Counted from the first letter of the stretch, positions 29,549-39,600 are shown. The stretch is 64,000 bases of DNA from Arthrobacter sp. zg-Y1171 (GCF_025244845.1 NZ_CP104264.1:868001-932000); one strand, 5' to 3'. Notes: generated by a model not told the origin, from the letters alone. Translations and numbers: made by a program.

Positions 29549-30873
29549 GCCTCGATATCCAGCCGGGGGGCATCTGCTTCCCCGGCCGGAACCGACCCGA
29601 CCGTCACGGCAAAAGCCAGCGCGCCGTCGTCGTGCTGGGCGGAGTCCGCAGCGAGCCGGGCCACCACGGGTGCCTCGAACGCCGGAAGGAAGGCACTGTC
29701 TCCGGGCTCGAGGGTGAGGCTGCCCGAGGGCGACGTCAGGGCAATGGTGCCCCGCACGGCGATGACCACCGCGGGTCCGTGCTGCAGTATTGCCGCTTCG
29801 GCCGGGAGCGAGTCTCCCTCGGCGCCGGAAGGCCCCTGGGCCAGCTCCAGGCGCTGGAGCGCAAACTCCTCGAACGGCGGGCGGAATACCTGCTGACCTG
29901 CCCCCGTGTCCTCGGCCGCCACGTAGGGGACGCCCAAGGGACGGAAATCGACGGTCCGAAGCAGCTCCGGTACGTCGATGTGCTTCGGGGTCAGCCCGCC
30001 CCGCAGGACATTGTCCGACGCCGCCATAACCTCCACCCCCAACCCGCTGAGGTAGGCGTGGACGTTGCCGGCCGGAAGGTACACCGCTTCGCCGGGCTGC
30101 AGTGAAGCACGGTTGAGCAGCAGGGAGATCAGGACACCTGGATCGCCCGGGTAGTAGCCGTTCAGCTCGGTCAGTGTGGACAATTCGCGGGCATATTCGC
30201 CGTAGTCGGTGAGCTTCGCGACGGCAGCGGCGGCAAGTTCGACGGCCTCACGCACGGCTTCGCCGTCATTGATGAGGGTGCGGAAGACGGACTGCAGCCG
30301 AGCCGGTGCCGGATGGCCTGAGGACAGTTCCGCCGCGATCCATTCCAGCAGGTCGGGCACCTCCCGGCCGGCGGCGGTGACCGCAGCATTGACGGCCCGG
30401 AAGAGGCCCGCAGACTCCTCCGGCTCGCGGAAGCCGCACAGCGCCTCGAAGGGCGTGAGCGCGAAAATCATCTCGGGCTTGGAGTTGCCGTCCTTGTAGT
30501 TGCGCTCCCGGGCGCCCCGGTCCACGCCGGCTTCCTCTTCCGCTGCGTAGCCGGCCCGGGCCTGCTCGGTCGTAGGGTGGACCTGCAGCGACAGGGGAGC
30601 CCCGGCCGCCAGGATTTTTGCCAGGAACGGCAGCTCGGAACCGAAACGCCCGGCGGCGTCGGCACCGAGCATCAGCTCGGGGTCGGCCGCAATCAACTCG
30701 TCGAGCGTTTCGCAGCCGCCCACCGGCGGAACCAACGCCGAGGGAGCCCCGGGATGCGCACCGATCCACAACTCAGCCTCGGGCTCGCCGGAAGGTTCCC
30801 GGCCGAACAGTTCGGCGATCGCGGTGGTTGATCCCCAGGCATAGGGTCGAAGGGTGTTCCGGAGTAGGTACAC
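29545..30873 (-). CDS. manA: Mannose-6-phosphate isomerase, class I
   Basis: Zinc enzyme interconverting fructose-6-phosphate and mannose-6-phosphate, feeding GDP-mannose for glycan and glycolipid synthesis. The 442-residue product shows RPYAWGS near the N-terminus, the zinc-ligand segment PLSLQVHPTTEQA, the substrate region NSKPEMIFALTPFEALCGFR, and GEAVYLPAGNVHAYLSGLGVEVMAASDNVLRGGLTPK. Start is GTG 30873 behind AAAGAGG. In relatives it often sits beside manB and whiB; here it is isolated, between iclR and an LCP gene. Confidence 0.92.
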   Translation of the reverse strand: MYLLRNTLRPYAWGSTTAIAELFGREPSGEPEAELWIGAHPGAPSALVPPVGGCETLDELIAADPELMLGADAAGRFGSELPFLAKILAAGAPLSLQVHPTTEQARAGYAAEEEAGVDRGARERNYKDGNSKPEMIFALTPFEALCGFREPEESAGLFRAVNAAVTAAGREVPDLLEWIAAELSSGHPAPARLQSVFRTLINDGEAVREAVELAAAAVAKLTDYGEYARELSTLTELNGYYPGDPGVLISLLLNRASLQPGEAVYLPAGNVHAYLSGLGVEVMAASDNVLRGGLTPKHIDVPELLRTVDFRPLGVPYVAAEDTGAGQQVFRPPFEEFALQRLELAQGPSGAEGDSLPAEAAILQHGPAVVIAVRGTIALTSPSGSLTLEPGDSAFLPAFEAPVVARLAADSAQHDDGALAFAVTVGSVPAGEADAPRLDIEA

Positions 30874-30922
30874 GGGCCTCTTTCGGGTGCTTGAGAATCG
30901 GGTCGGGTCGGGAAGGGGAGGA

Positions 30923-32563
30923 CTATCCCACGCTGCACTCGCCGTTGTTGTTCAGGAGCGATCCGAGGGTGGCGTCATCGCCGATTTCCGCGAGGTACTG
31001 AAGATACTCCACCGTTATTTCCGTTTCCTCCTGCGGCACCTCGGTGATGGGAGTTCCGTCGGCTGCCTCACCGTCGGCGCCGGTGTCTGATTTCGGCGCC
31101 GGTGCGGCTTCCTCTGGAGCAGCTTCCTCCGGAGCCGGTGCGGCTTCTTCCGCCGGAGCAGGGGCCGGAGCCGGCTCGGCCGGTGCGGCTTCCAAACCGG
31201 CCAGGAAGTCCTGCACCCGGGAATGGATCAGGTTGAAGTCCGGATAGGTCACAAAGTTGTCCGCCGCCGTGCCGAAGTCCGGCGGGCCGATGGTCATCCG
31301 CTCCATGGGCTGGCCCTTGGCCTTCAACGCCAGGTCCACGAAACTGCCCAGCTGGTCCTGGGGGAGGTCCGTCTTCACGATCTCTTCACCGGCGGTGGCA
31401 ATGGCCTGGAAGCGGGTCAGGAGCGTAGCCGGGTCCATCTGCGCCACCATGGCCTGCTGGACACACTGCTGCCGGGCGATCCGGTGGTAGTCAGTCACGA
31501 ATTCGCGCGAGCGGGCGTACCAAAGGGCATGGTAGCCGTCCAGGGTCTGGGTGCCCGGCGGAATCCAGCCGTCCGGGGGATAGTGCCGGTTGGTGCCGGG
31601 AATCTCGCCGGCAGTGATAGGCACCCAGCCGCCGGAATTGACGGTGACGCCGCCCATGGCGTCGACCAGCTGTTCGAAACCGCCCATGTCCACAATGACG
31701 TAGGCCTGCACCTCAAGCCCCAGGGTGCCGCTGACGGCCTCCATCATGGCTTCGGCGCCGGGATCAGCTGACCCGGGGTAGAGATCCGCGTAATTCTCCG
31801 TCACCGTCTGGTAAAGGCTGTTGATGATGCACTCGTCGCCGCAGTTGTAACCGTCGGGGTACACATCGTGCAGCGGGGAATCCGTGGGGAACTGGGCGTT
31901 CTGGAAGTTACGGGGAATGCTGAAAGTCACGGGCTGGCCCGTTTTCGCATCCACGCTGATCATCGAGATGCTGTCGGGACGCAGGCCGGTGCGGTCCTCG
32001 CCGGCGTCTCCGCCCATCAGCAGGAAGTTGTACCTGCCGTCCACCGGATCAAGGGACGGGCCCGAGGAAAAGATGGAGCCGAAAGTCTGCCGGCTGACGT
32101 TCATCAGGTAGGCGCCGTAGGCGAGGCTGCCGCTGGTTCCCACCATCAGCAGGACCAGGCAGGCGGCAACGAGCGGCCGTACCCGGCGCTGCAGCAGCGG
32201 AGGGCGGATGATGCGCAGGGTGTTCAGGAACAACAGTCCCCAGGCCACGGCCAGAGCGGCCAGGACGATCATGATTCCGAACGAGGCCCAGCCGTTGGCC
32301 AGGATGTTGATCAGCAGTGCACGGTTGGTGACGGCCAGGATGATGGCCGCCACAGCCACCGCCCAGACTGCGAAGGTGACTTTCAGGGCACGCCGGCCGA
32401 GGCGCCGGTCCCCGGCTACCACCTGCGCGGACCCGGGAAGCACCAGGGTCAGCAGCAGGAGGATGAAGGCACGCTTGGTCCGCACCGCGGGGGCCGCGGT
32501 CTGGGGATACCGCACGGGATCGGTGAAGGAGCCGCCCGCGGGCTCGGAACGTTGCTGGTTCAT
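30923..32563 (-). CDS. LytR-CpsA-Psr (LCP) family cell-wall ligase
   Basis: LCP enzymes transfer undecaprenyl-linked glycopolymers onto peptidoglycan. The 546 residues comprise an N-terminal tail, about four membrane segments (30-175), and an extracellular LCP domain (about 180-345) with FLLMGGDAGEDRTGLRPDSISMISVD, FSIPRNFQ and the later arginine motif HALWYARSREFVTDYHRIARQQ. A long alanine-proline-glutamate linker (about 465-510) precedes the C-terminus. It ends the purK-purE-LCP run and follows purE by only five bases. Confidence 0.9.
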   Translation of the reverse strand: MNQQRSEPAGGSFTDPVRYPQTAAPAVRTKRAFILLLLTLVLPGSAQVVAGDRRLGRRALKVTFAVWAVAVAAIILAVTNRALLINILANGWASFGIMIVLAALAVAWGLLFLNTLRIIRPPLLQRRVRPLVAACLVLLMVGTSGSLAYGAYLMNVSRQTFGSIFSSGPSLDPVDGRYNFLLMGGDAGEDRTGLRPDSISMISVDAKTGQPVTFSIPRNFQNAQFPTDSPLHDVYPDGYNCGDECIINSLYQTVTENYADLYPGSADPGAEAMMEAVSGTLGLEVQAYVIVDMGGFEQLVDAMGGVTVNSGGWVPITAGEIPGTNRHYPPDGWIPPGTQTLDGYHALWYARSREFVTDYHRIARQQCVQQAMVAQMDPATLLTRFQAIATAGEEIVKTDLPQDQLGSFVDLALKAKGQPMERMTIGPPDFGTAADNFVTYPDFNLIHSRVQDFLAGLEAAPAEPAPAPAPAEEAAPAPEEAAPEEAAPAPKSDTGADGEAADGTPITEVPQEETEITVEYLQYLAEIGDDATLGSLLNNNGECSVG

Positions 32564-32568
32564 TGCTG

Positions 32569-33099
32569 CTAGTCCGTTCCGGGCAGGGATGTGCGCAGTG
32601 CTGCGCCTTTGGCCATGGCGGACTGGCGCAGCCCGCCCGCAAACTCGATGAGCTGTTGCTGGAGGCTGGCAGCGAGGGGGTCCGTACCCGCTGCGAGTAT
32701 CCGGACAGCCAGCAGCCCGGCGTTCCGGGCACCGCCGATCGAAACCGTGGCCACCGGTACTCCGGCGGGCATCTGGACGATTGAGAGCAGGGAGTCCATG
32801 CCGTCCAGGTATTTCAGCGGCACGGGGACTCCGATGACCGGAAGCGGGGTAACCGCGGCGAGCATGCCGGGGAGGTGGGCGGCGCCGCCTGCTCCGGCAA
32901 TGATGACGCGCAGCCCGCGTCGGTGGGCGTCCTGCCCGTATTCCAGCATGTCGGCCGGCATCCGGTGGGCCGAAACGACGTCGGCTTCATAGGGGATGCC
33001 GAATTCGGCAAGGGCGGCAGCGGCTGCGTCCATGACCGGCCAATCGGAGTCCGAACCCATGACGAGGCCTACCAGCGGCGTGGCAGCACGGTGGGGCAT
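32569..33099 (-). CDS. purE: N5-carboxyaminoimidazole ribonucleotide mutase
   Basis: Converts N5-CAIR to CAIR in purine synthesis. The 176-residue protein has the phosphate and substrate loops [27 protein letters not shown] and [25 protein letters not shown], all intact for class I PurE. Three bases separate it from purK upstream, so the two steps are cotranscribed. Confidence 0.95.
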   Translation of the reverse strand: MPHRAATPLVGLVMGSDSDWPVMDAAAAALAEFGIPYEADVVSAHRMPADMLEYGQDAHRRGLRVIIAGAGGAAHLPGMLAAVTPLPVIGVPVPLKYLDGMDSLLSIVQMPAGVPVATVSIGGARNAGLLAVRILAAGTDPLAASLQQQLIEFAGGLRQSAMAKGAALRTSLPGTD

Positions 33100-33102
33100 G
33101 CT

Positions 33103-34269
33103 TCAGTTCTCCTTCAGGGGGTCGCGGCCGTCACGGATGATGGCTGCTGCCCGGCCGGCACTGCGGCGGAGGGCGGGGAGGTCGTCGGCGGAACCGACGG
33201 CATTAACGTGGCCGATCTTACGTCCCGGCCGGACGGATTTGCCGTAGGTATGGACCTTGACGGCGGGTTCGGCGCCCAGTGCCAGGGGATAGGCAGCAAA
33301 AAGGTCGGAGTTGTCGCCGCCGAGGAAGTTCTTCATCACGGCTGTCCCGCCCCTCAGGAAGGTGGCGCCCAGCGGGAGGTCGAGGACTGCGCGCAGATGC
33401 TGCTCGAACTGGCCGGTGACGGAGCCGTCCATGGTCCAGTGCCCGGAGTTGTGCGGTCGCATGGCCAGTTCGTTGATCAGGAAGCCGGGGCCGCGGCCGG
33501 GGGTCTCGAAGAGCTCGACAGCCATGACGCCGGTGACGCCCAGTTCGTCCGCCAGGCGCAGGGCCGCTGATGCGGCAGCCTCCGCGACGGCCCGATCCAG
33601 CTGCGGTGCCGGGGCGATGACCTCGTCGCAGACGCCGTGGACCTGGATGGATTCGACAACCGGCCAGGCACTGCTTGCACCGCTGGGAGTGCGGGCCACG
33701 AGGGCGGACAATTCCCGGTTGAACGGTACTTTTTCCTCGACCAGCAGGGGTTCGGAGCCGAACCAATCGGCACAGTCCGCGGCAGCGGCGGCGTCGTCAA
33801 CTATGCGTACGCCCTTGCCGTCGTAGCCGCCCCGCGGTTTCTTCAGGACCACCGGCCAGCCGGCGGAGTTGCCGAACGAGACCAGCTCCCCGGGCGTGGA
33901 AACCGCGGCCCAGCGGGGATTGGGCAGTCCGAGGCGCTCCACGGCGGCACGCATGACCAGTTTGTCCTGGGCATGGATCAGTGCTGCGGGACCGGGCTGG
34001 ACATTGATGCCCTTCTCCACGAGGGCCCGCAGATGTTCAGCGGGCACATGCTCGTGGTCAAACGTGACAACGTCCACCTGGGCGGCAAAATCCGCTAAAT
34101 CCTGCAGGTTCCGGTAATCACCCACTGTGGCATTGGCCACTGCCGCCACAGCAGATACGTCGGGGCCCTCGGCGAGCACGCGCAGCTCAAATCCGAGGGC
34201 TGTGGCCGCCGGGGCCATCATCCGGGCGAGCTGGCCGCCGCCTATCACGCCGATAATTGGGAAATCCAC
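33103..34269 (-). CDS. purK: N5-carboxyaminoimidazole ribonucleotide synthase
   Basis: ATP-grasp ligase making N5-CAIR from AIR, bicarbonate and ATP. The 388 residues start with IGVIGGGQLARMMAPAA and include the ATP-grasp lysines (PVVLKKPRGGYDGKGVRIV) and the metal-binding end ELAMRPHNSGHWT. Start is GTG 34269; TACGCT lies six bases upstream, suggesting a leaderless transcript. It heads the purK-purE-LCP unit and is divergent from gtrA. Confidence 0.95.
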   Translation of the reverse strand: MDFPIIGVIGGGQLARMMAPAATALGFELRVLAEGPDVSAVAAVANATVGDYRNLQDLADFAAQVDVVTFDHEHVPAEHLRALVEKGINVQPGPAALIHAQDKLVMRAAVERLGLPNPRWAAVSTPGELVSFGNSAGWPVVLKKPRGGYDGKGVRIVDDAAAAADCADWFGSEPLLVEEKVPFNRELSALVARTPSGASSAWPVVESIQVHGVCDEVIAPAPQLDRAVAEAAASAALRLADELGVTGVMAVELFETPGRGPGFLINELAMRPHNSGHWTMDGSVTGQFEQHLRAVLDLPLGATFLRGGTAVMKNFLGGDNSDLFAAYPLALGAEPAVKVHTYGKSVRPGRKIGHVNAVGSADDLPALRRSAGRAAAIIRDGRDPLKEN

Positions 34270-34275
34270 GGCTTA

Positions 34276-34281
34276 AGCGTA
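34276..34281 (-). promoter_or_regulatory. Candidate leaderless -10 of purK
   Basis: TACGCT on the minus strand ends six bases before GTG 34269. Confidence 0.45.
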
Positions 34282-34462
34282 CCGAAAGGGGCTGTTATTC
34301 CCGCCTCGCGGCACCGTTGTCCTCCCTGACACTAAGCAGACTCCCATAAAGGCGCGGTAATATCGGCTGTTGACCGCCGCGCGTCCGCGCGTCGGGAACT
34401 GGCAGCCGTCGATTCTTGAATGAGTCTTTGGGGGTGCTGCCGTCGATCGGCCTCGGAGGGTC

Positions 34463-35014
34463 ATGAATACATCGCTGTCAGATCGGCTTCGGGGCCTGGT
34501 TTCCCTTTTTTGGCGCGAGGTTGCCAAATTCGGCACGGTAGGTGCCGTGGCCTTCGTTGTGGACAACGGCCTTACCCTCTACCTGATGCACGGACCGATG
34601 TCCGGCAGCGAGGTCAAGGCACGTTTCGTGGGCGCCGTCGTCGCCACCATGGTCTCCTGGGTTGCCAACCGCTACTGGACGTTCCGCCGCCGCCGCAGGG
34701 TGGACAACGTGGGCCGTGAACTGGGACTGTTCGTTCTGATCAACGGCGTGGGCATTGTCATTTCCACAGGTTTCACCTGGGTGGCCCGCTACCCGATGGG
34801 TATCGAGGACAAGAACATGCTGTTCCTGGCCGGCGTGCTGGGCATCGCCGTCGCCACCGTCCTTCGGTTCTTTGCGTACCGGTTCTGGGTCTTCAATGTT
34901 GAACTGGACCAGGAGCCCGGCTTCGAGCAGGACTATGAACTGATCGACGAGTCCATAGTCCCGCCCGGCAAGGCCAACCGGTACGGCGCCGCTAAGCCTC
35001 CAAGCGCTTCGTAA
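34463..35014 (+). CDS. GtrA family membrane protein
   Basis: A 183-residue protein with four helices. The GtrA hallmarks are EVAKFGTVGAVAFVVDNGLTLYL, ANRYWTFRRRRR and the closing RFFAYRFWVF. Relatives flip or help transfer lipid-linked sugars in wall polysaccharide assembly. It stands beside purK as in mycobacteria. GGAGGG is close before the ATG. The last 23 bases overlap the convergent TIGR03089 gene. Confidence 0.88.
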   Translation: MNTSLSDRLRGLVSLFWREVAKFGTVGAVAFVVDNGLTLYLMHGPMSGSEVKARFVGAVVATMVSWVANRYWTFRRRRRVDNVGRELGLFVLINGVGIVISTGFTWVARYPMGIEDKNMLFLAGVLGIAVATVLRFFAYRFWVFNVELDQEPGFEQDYELIDESIVPPGKANRYGAAKPPSAS

Positions 35015-35726
35015 CCTTCTCAGAGGCCAATACCCGTTCGTCCGGTTCAACGCCGGCCGCCGTAAGCACGACGGCGCCGCCCGAGGCCCACGTGGCTACA
35101 GCCGCCTCCAGTACGAGCGGCAGGTCCGGAGCCGAAGCGAGCAGTACTTCGGCGGAGCCGTCCGATGCGCTGAACAGGGTCCCGAGCGATCCGTAAGACA
35201 CTGTTCCGTTCAATTTGCGGGCGGCGGTAGGGCTTCCGACCTCAAGGGCCGGTTGTCCGTCGTCGGGCCGGGGGCCCTCCATGAAGGTGTCGGCGTAGGA
35301 GCGCACCTCCGCCGCGTAGTCGACGACGCCGGCCGGCAGCTCCGACGGGAACGCCAGCTCCAGTGCCCCCAGCGCGACGGCGACGACGGTCCCCTCGGCG
35401 CCGCTGTCCGCCGCGTCGGTGACCGTGATGTCCACGGGTCCTCCTTCGGCCGGGGAACCGAGGTTCACGGTGCAGCCGGTCTGCCAGGCAGCCAGGGCCC
35501 AGACCAGGGTTTTCCAGTGGATGGGCAGGTCCAGGCGGACGAGCCGGCCGGGCTCGGCGTCCAGTTCATCGACCAGGAAGTTCGAGGTCTTGGCCACCCA
35601 GTTGTCCAGCACCTTCCCGGAAAGCTCGATCCGTTCCCCGGCGGGGCCGTACCAGATCAGGGCGGGGGAGGTAGCCTGGCTCGTGCGCAGCCCTGACAGT
35701 AGGGTGCTTGCTGCGGACATGGTCAT
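34992..35726 (-). CDS. TIGR03089 family protein (truncated AMP-binding-like fold)
   Basis: A 244-residue actinobacterial family resembling only the N-terminal part of AMP-dependent ligases (PALIWYGPAGERIELSGKVLDNWVAKTSNFLVDEL; here cited as ALIWYGPAGERIELSG) without the ATP-binding signature or C-terminal domain, so catalysis is doubtful. Function unknown. ATG 35726 is chosen over upstream frame extension because GAGG precedes it by eight bases. Convergent with gtrA, overlapping it by 23 bases. Confidence 0.8.
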   Translation of the reverse strand: MTMSAASTLLSGLRTSQATSPALIWYGPAGERIELSGKVLDNWVAKTSNFLVDELDAEPGRLVRLDLPIHWKTLVWALAAWQTGCTVNLGSPAEGGPVDITVTDAADSGAEGTVVAVALGALELAFPSELPAGVVDYAAEVRSYADTFMEGPRPDDGQPALEVGSPTAARKLNGTVSYGSLGTLFSASDGSAEVLLASAPDLPLVLEAAVATWASGGAVVLTAAGVEPDERVLASEKVTKRLEA

Positions 35727-36061
35727 GGAGAGGGCCTCTTTCGTTGGTTCCAGCTTGGCGGCACGGCGGGCATCGGCGTACGGCGAATGGCGACGCGTAA
35801 TAAACATGGAACGCGCTATTCGCGGTTCCCTGACCGGGAAAAGTGCGACGCGCCGGGCTTATGTGCGAAATCCCGGGCGTGGCGTTCCCGGCATCCGCTG
35901 ATTGAACTCTATAGGATGCCTGAACAGCTTGACGGAGCCGTATTACACGCGTGTAATTAGGTATCGGATTTGTTCCAGCCACATGGGAGGACCCGCAGGG
36001 CCCAGGCCCCGCCGGGTCGACCACACAGCCGCCGCTGGAGCAGCAACACCGGGAGGACTCC
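35727..36061. other. Divergent intergenic region upstream of whiB
   Basis: A 335-base gap, distinctly richer in A/T than its surroundings. It contains the whiB promoter with its palindromic operator (35929-35957) and a leader of about 98 bases ending in a strong GGAGG. No additional coding region is evident. Confidence 0.6.
35929..35957 (+). promoter_or_regulatory. whiB promoter with overlapping 16-bp palindromic operator
   Basis: TTGACG (35929-35934), 17-base spacer, TGTAAT (35952-35957). A perfect palindrome ATTACACGCGTGTAAT (35942-35957) covers the second half of the spacer and the whole -10, so a bound dimer would block RNA polymerase. Confidence 0.65.
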
Positions 36062-36607
36062 ATGGGGCAAGCAGAAGAAACGCAGGACAACACGGTCATT
36101 GCCGGGCAGGCTTCGGCCAGCTACGGCTCAAGGGGCGTTCCCGTCGACTGGTACGTGGATCCTGCAGATCCGGCTGCTGCCGAGCGCTACCGCAGGGAAA
36201 CCGCCGGCACCCTCGAGGACCAGGCCACTGCCTTCCTCGCGGCGCATGAGGCACTCGCGGATGCTCCTGCCGACGAGGAGCTCGTCCTGGACCCGCCCGT
36301 TACGTTGTTCCAGGCTCCGCCGGAGTCCGATAGCCGGCCCGTCTGGATCGGATTGCCCGGCCTGGGCCAGGACTACGCCGACGAAGGCGAGTTGGGTTGG
36401 CAGGCGGATGCCCTCTGCGCGCAGACCGATCCCGAGGCGTTCTTTCCGGAAAAGGGCGGCTCGACGAGGGACGCCAAAAAGGTCTGCGCCGCCTGCAACG
36501 TGCGTTCGCAATGCCTCGAATATGCACTGGCCAATGACGAGAGGTTCGGAATCTGGGGCGGCCTGTCCGAGCGCGAACGTCGTCGGCTTCGGAAGCAGGC
36601 AGTCTAA
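36062..36607 (+). CDS. WhiB family iron-sulfur transcription factor with long N-terminal extension
   Basis: A 181-residue protein whose C-terminal 75 residues are a WhiB domain: cysteine pattern C-x22-C-x2-C-x5-C (ALCAQTD, KVCAACNVRSQC), the turn GIWGG and a basic tail (ERERRRLRKQ). It should bind a 4Fe-4S cluster and the principal sigma factor. Context points to the WhiB2/WhmD branch. About 105 residues precede the domain, more than in typical WhiB2; the start is supported by GGAGG six bases before ATG. Its stop abuts the glycosyltransferase. Confidence 0.88.
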   Translation: MGQAEETQDNTVIAGQASASYGSRGVPVDWYVDPADPAAAERYRRETAGTLEDQATAFLAAHEALADAPADEELVLDPPVTLFQAPPESDSRPVWIGLPGLGQDYADEGELGWQADALCAQTDPEAFFPEKGGSTRDAKKVCAACNVRSQCLEYALANDERFGIWGGLSERERRRLRKQAV

Positions 36608-39600
36608 TTCATTCGCAAGTCCATGTCTGCGCTGTTGTTGTAGCCCATAACGGCGCCTCTTATCTACCCGATACACTCTCCGCGCTGACGGCTCAAACCC
36701 GGCCCGCGGACTTCTACATCGGCGTTGACGCCGGTTCCACGGACGCCAGCGCGTCATTGCTGCAGCTGGGACTCCCGGTCGGCAGCCCGGTCATCGGAGT
36801 TCCGGCGCGGAGCGGCTTCGGAGCCGCGGTGAAGGCGGGCCTGGCCGAACTCCCGGACAACCTGCGCGTCACCGGCAGCGGTTCCGCTTCCGGCAGCGGC
36901 ACCGAGGACGGCGCCGGCAGCGTGCAGGAATGGATCTGGCTGCTGCATGACGACTCGGCTCCGGATCCAGGGGCACTGCAGGAACTGCTTCTAGCCGTTG
37001 AGCGCGCTCCTTCCGTAACCATTGCCGGTGCGAAGCAGGTGGAATGGGATAACGACCGACGCCTGGTGGACGTGGGGGTCAGCATCAACCGGTGGGCCGA
37101 AAGGCTCACGCTTATCGATGCCGATGAACTCGACCAGGGGCAGTACGACTCCCGAAGCGACATCTTTGCCGTGAACTCCGCCGGCATGCTGATCCGCCGC
37201 GACGCCTGGGACCTGTTGGGGGGATTCGACCCTGCATTGCCCGGAAGCGGAGACGACATTGACCTCTGCTGGCGGAACCGGCTGGCCGGAAACCGGGTGG
37301 TGGTGGTGCCTTCCGCACGGATGCGCCATGCGGGAAACCGTCCCAACCCCGCGGCCTCCGCATCCGCCGCCCGACGGGCGGAGATCTTCCTCCGGCTCAA
37401 GCACGCACCCTTGTGGCAGGTGCCGTTCCTTGCAGTAGGTGCGGTCCTGGGCGGCATTGGCCGCTTCTTCCTCGGCATGGTGGCCAAGGACCCGGGATAT
37501 GCGGTGTCCTCGCTGCTCACCAGCGCCGCGGCCGTCCTGCGCCCGGTCGATCTGTACCGCTCCCGACGGCGGGCAGCGGTGACCAGGCGGCGCCCGCGTA
37601 ACGCGGTTAACGCACTGCGCAGCGGCAGCAGGGAGGTCCGGGAGCACCGGCGGACAATGTACCGGGCCGATTCGCCGGAAACTGCCGAAACAGGCAGCGC
37701 GGAATACGTCCCCAGCGGGGACACCAATAACGATTTCGCCGCCTTGGAAGGTCCCGGGCGCACCTGGGTGGGGCTTGGCGCCCTGGCTGCTGTGCTGTTG
37801 CTGGCAGGGTTGTCCCTGGCCGGGCTGCACCGGCTCTTCGGCGCCTCGGCCGCGGCCGGCGGTGCGCTGGTGCCCCTGGGCCAGGGTGTGGGTGAAATCT
37901 GGGCCGCCGCTACCGGTTGGTGGGCGCAGTTGGGCTCCGGAGCCCCGGCCCATGGCGACCCCTTCAACTTTGTCCTCACACTGCTGGCGATCGCTGGATT
38001 CGGCAACGGCAATGCCGCCCTGCTGATCCTGCTGCTGCTGGCGCTCCCGCTGGCCGGGCTGAGCGCCTGGTTCGCAGCCGGAGCCTTTACCCGCCATCGC
38101 GGGCTGCGCTTCTGGGCTGCCATGTTCTGGGCAGCGGTTCCCGCGTTCCAAGTGGCCCTGGGCAGCGGCCGGCTCGGCGCCCTGGTTGTCCATCTGCTGC
38201 TTCCCCTGACGGTGCTGGCGGTTGCCCGCGCCGTCGGCTCGGGTGCAGCATCCGGGACCGCAGCACCTGGGACCGCGGCCGCTGGGACCGCGGCCGCCGG
38301 AACACCGGTACCCGCCGGAGCCGCATCCTGGACCGCAGCCGCTACCGCAGGCCTTCTGCTGGCCGCCGTCACTGCTGCCGCGCCGCTGGTGTTCGTGCTG
38401 GCTGCCGCCGCCGTCCTCCTCCTGACGCTGGGACTGCGGCGCCGAGCAAGGACCCTGTGGTGGTCCCTGCTGCCCGGCGCCGTCCTCCTGCTCCCGCAGG
38501 TCCTCTCGGCGGTGCCCAACCTCCGCGCCGTGCCGGCGGATCCAGGCCTGCCGCTTGCCTTCACCCGCTCCGAGGCCTGGCAGCAACTGCTCGGCTATCC
38601 ACTGGCCTTCGACATCAACGGCACCTTGGCGGGCCTGCTTCCGGCCGGTCCCTGGAACCTGGTCCTGGCCCTGGTGGTCGGCGCTCCGGTTGTGTTCCTG
38701 GCGGCCCTTGCCCTTTTCCGCACCCGGTCCGCGCCGCTGGCGAGGTTGAGCTGGCTGCTGGTCCTGACGGCCCTGGCACTCAACGCCGCAGCATCGTACC
38801 TGGGAACCGCTGCCGCGCCGGATGCCGTGGTGACGGCGTTCACCGGCCCGCTCGTCTCCGCCTGCACGTTGTTGCTTCTCTGCCCGGCGCTGGTCTTTGC
38901 CGGCGATCTCCTGTCCGGTGCACGGAGCCGTACGGTTGCGCGCAGCAACCGCATCCTGGCCGCGGTTCTTGGAACAGTACTGGCGGCCGGTCCGGCCGCC
39001 AGCCTTGGCCTCTGGGTCATCCCGCAGTTCACCGGCAGCGGTTTCCCCGGAACGCAGAGCCCGGACGTGGCCGCCGCAGCCATCCTGCCGGGAACCAGCC
39101 TGGAGGTCCAGGGTGCGGAAGCCCGCAGCCTGCCCGCCACGGCAGCCGATGCCGGCCATGACACCACCCAGTCACGCAGCCTCGTCCTTCATGCCGACGC
39201 GGAGGGCAATGTCTCAGCTGCGCTCATGCGGGGCGGCGGGACAACCCTCGAGCAGCTTTCGACCATTTACGCTGCCCGCGGGGTAAAGGGCGGCGTCGGC
39301 AGCGAAACGCTGGCGGACGACGATCCGGCGACTGCCGACCTGCGCCGGGCGGTGGCCGCGATCACTGCGGGCAGCGGAGTTGACCCGCGGGCAGACCTCG
39401 CCCGTCTCGGCGTCGCCTTCGTGGTGCTGCAGGAGTCCGATACGGCCGCAGAGTTGCTGGCCGGGCGGATGGACTCCGTACCCGGCTTGTCCGCGGTGGG
39501 ACAAACCGGCTCCGGGTGGCTTTGGCGGGTGAGCGAACCCCTCAGCGCAGCCGGTACGGAAACGCAGTCCGGGCTTGGTGCCAGGGCACGCATCGTCAAT

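Noticed and set aside
34992..35014. gtrA/TIGR03089 23-base convergent overlap as a sign of error
   Set aside because: Both proteins have normal C-termini; short tail overlaps are common in compact genomes.
36991..39159. 722-codon minus-strand frame inside the glycosyltransferase
   Set aside because: Gln/Gly/Arg-rich antisense translation typical of high-GC shadows.
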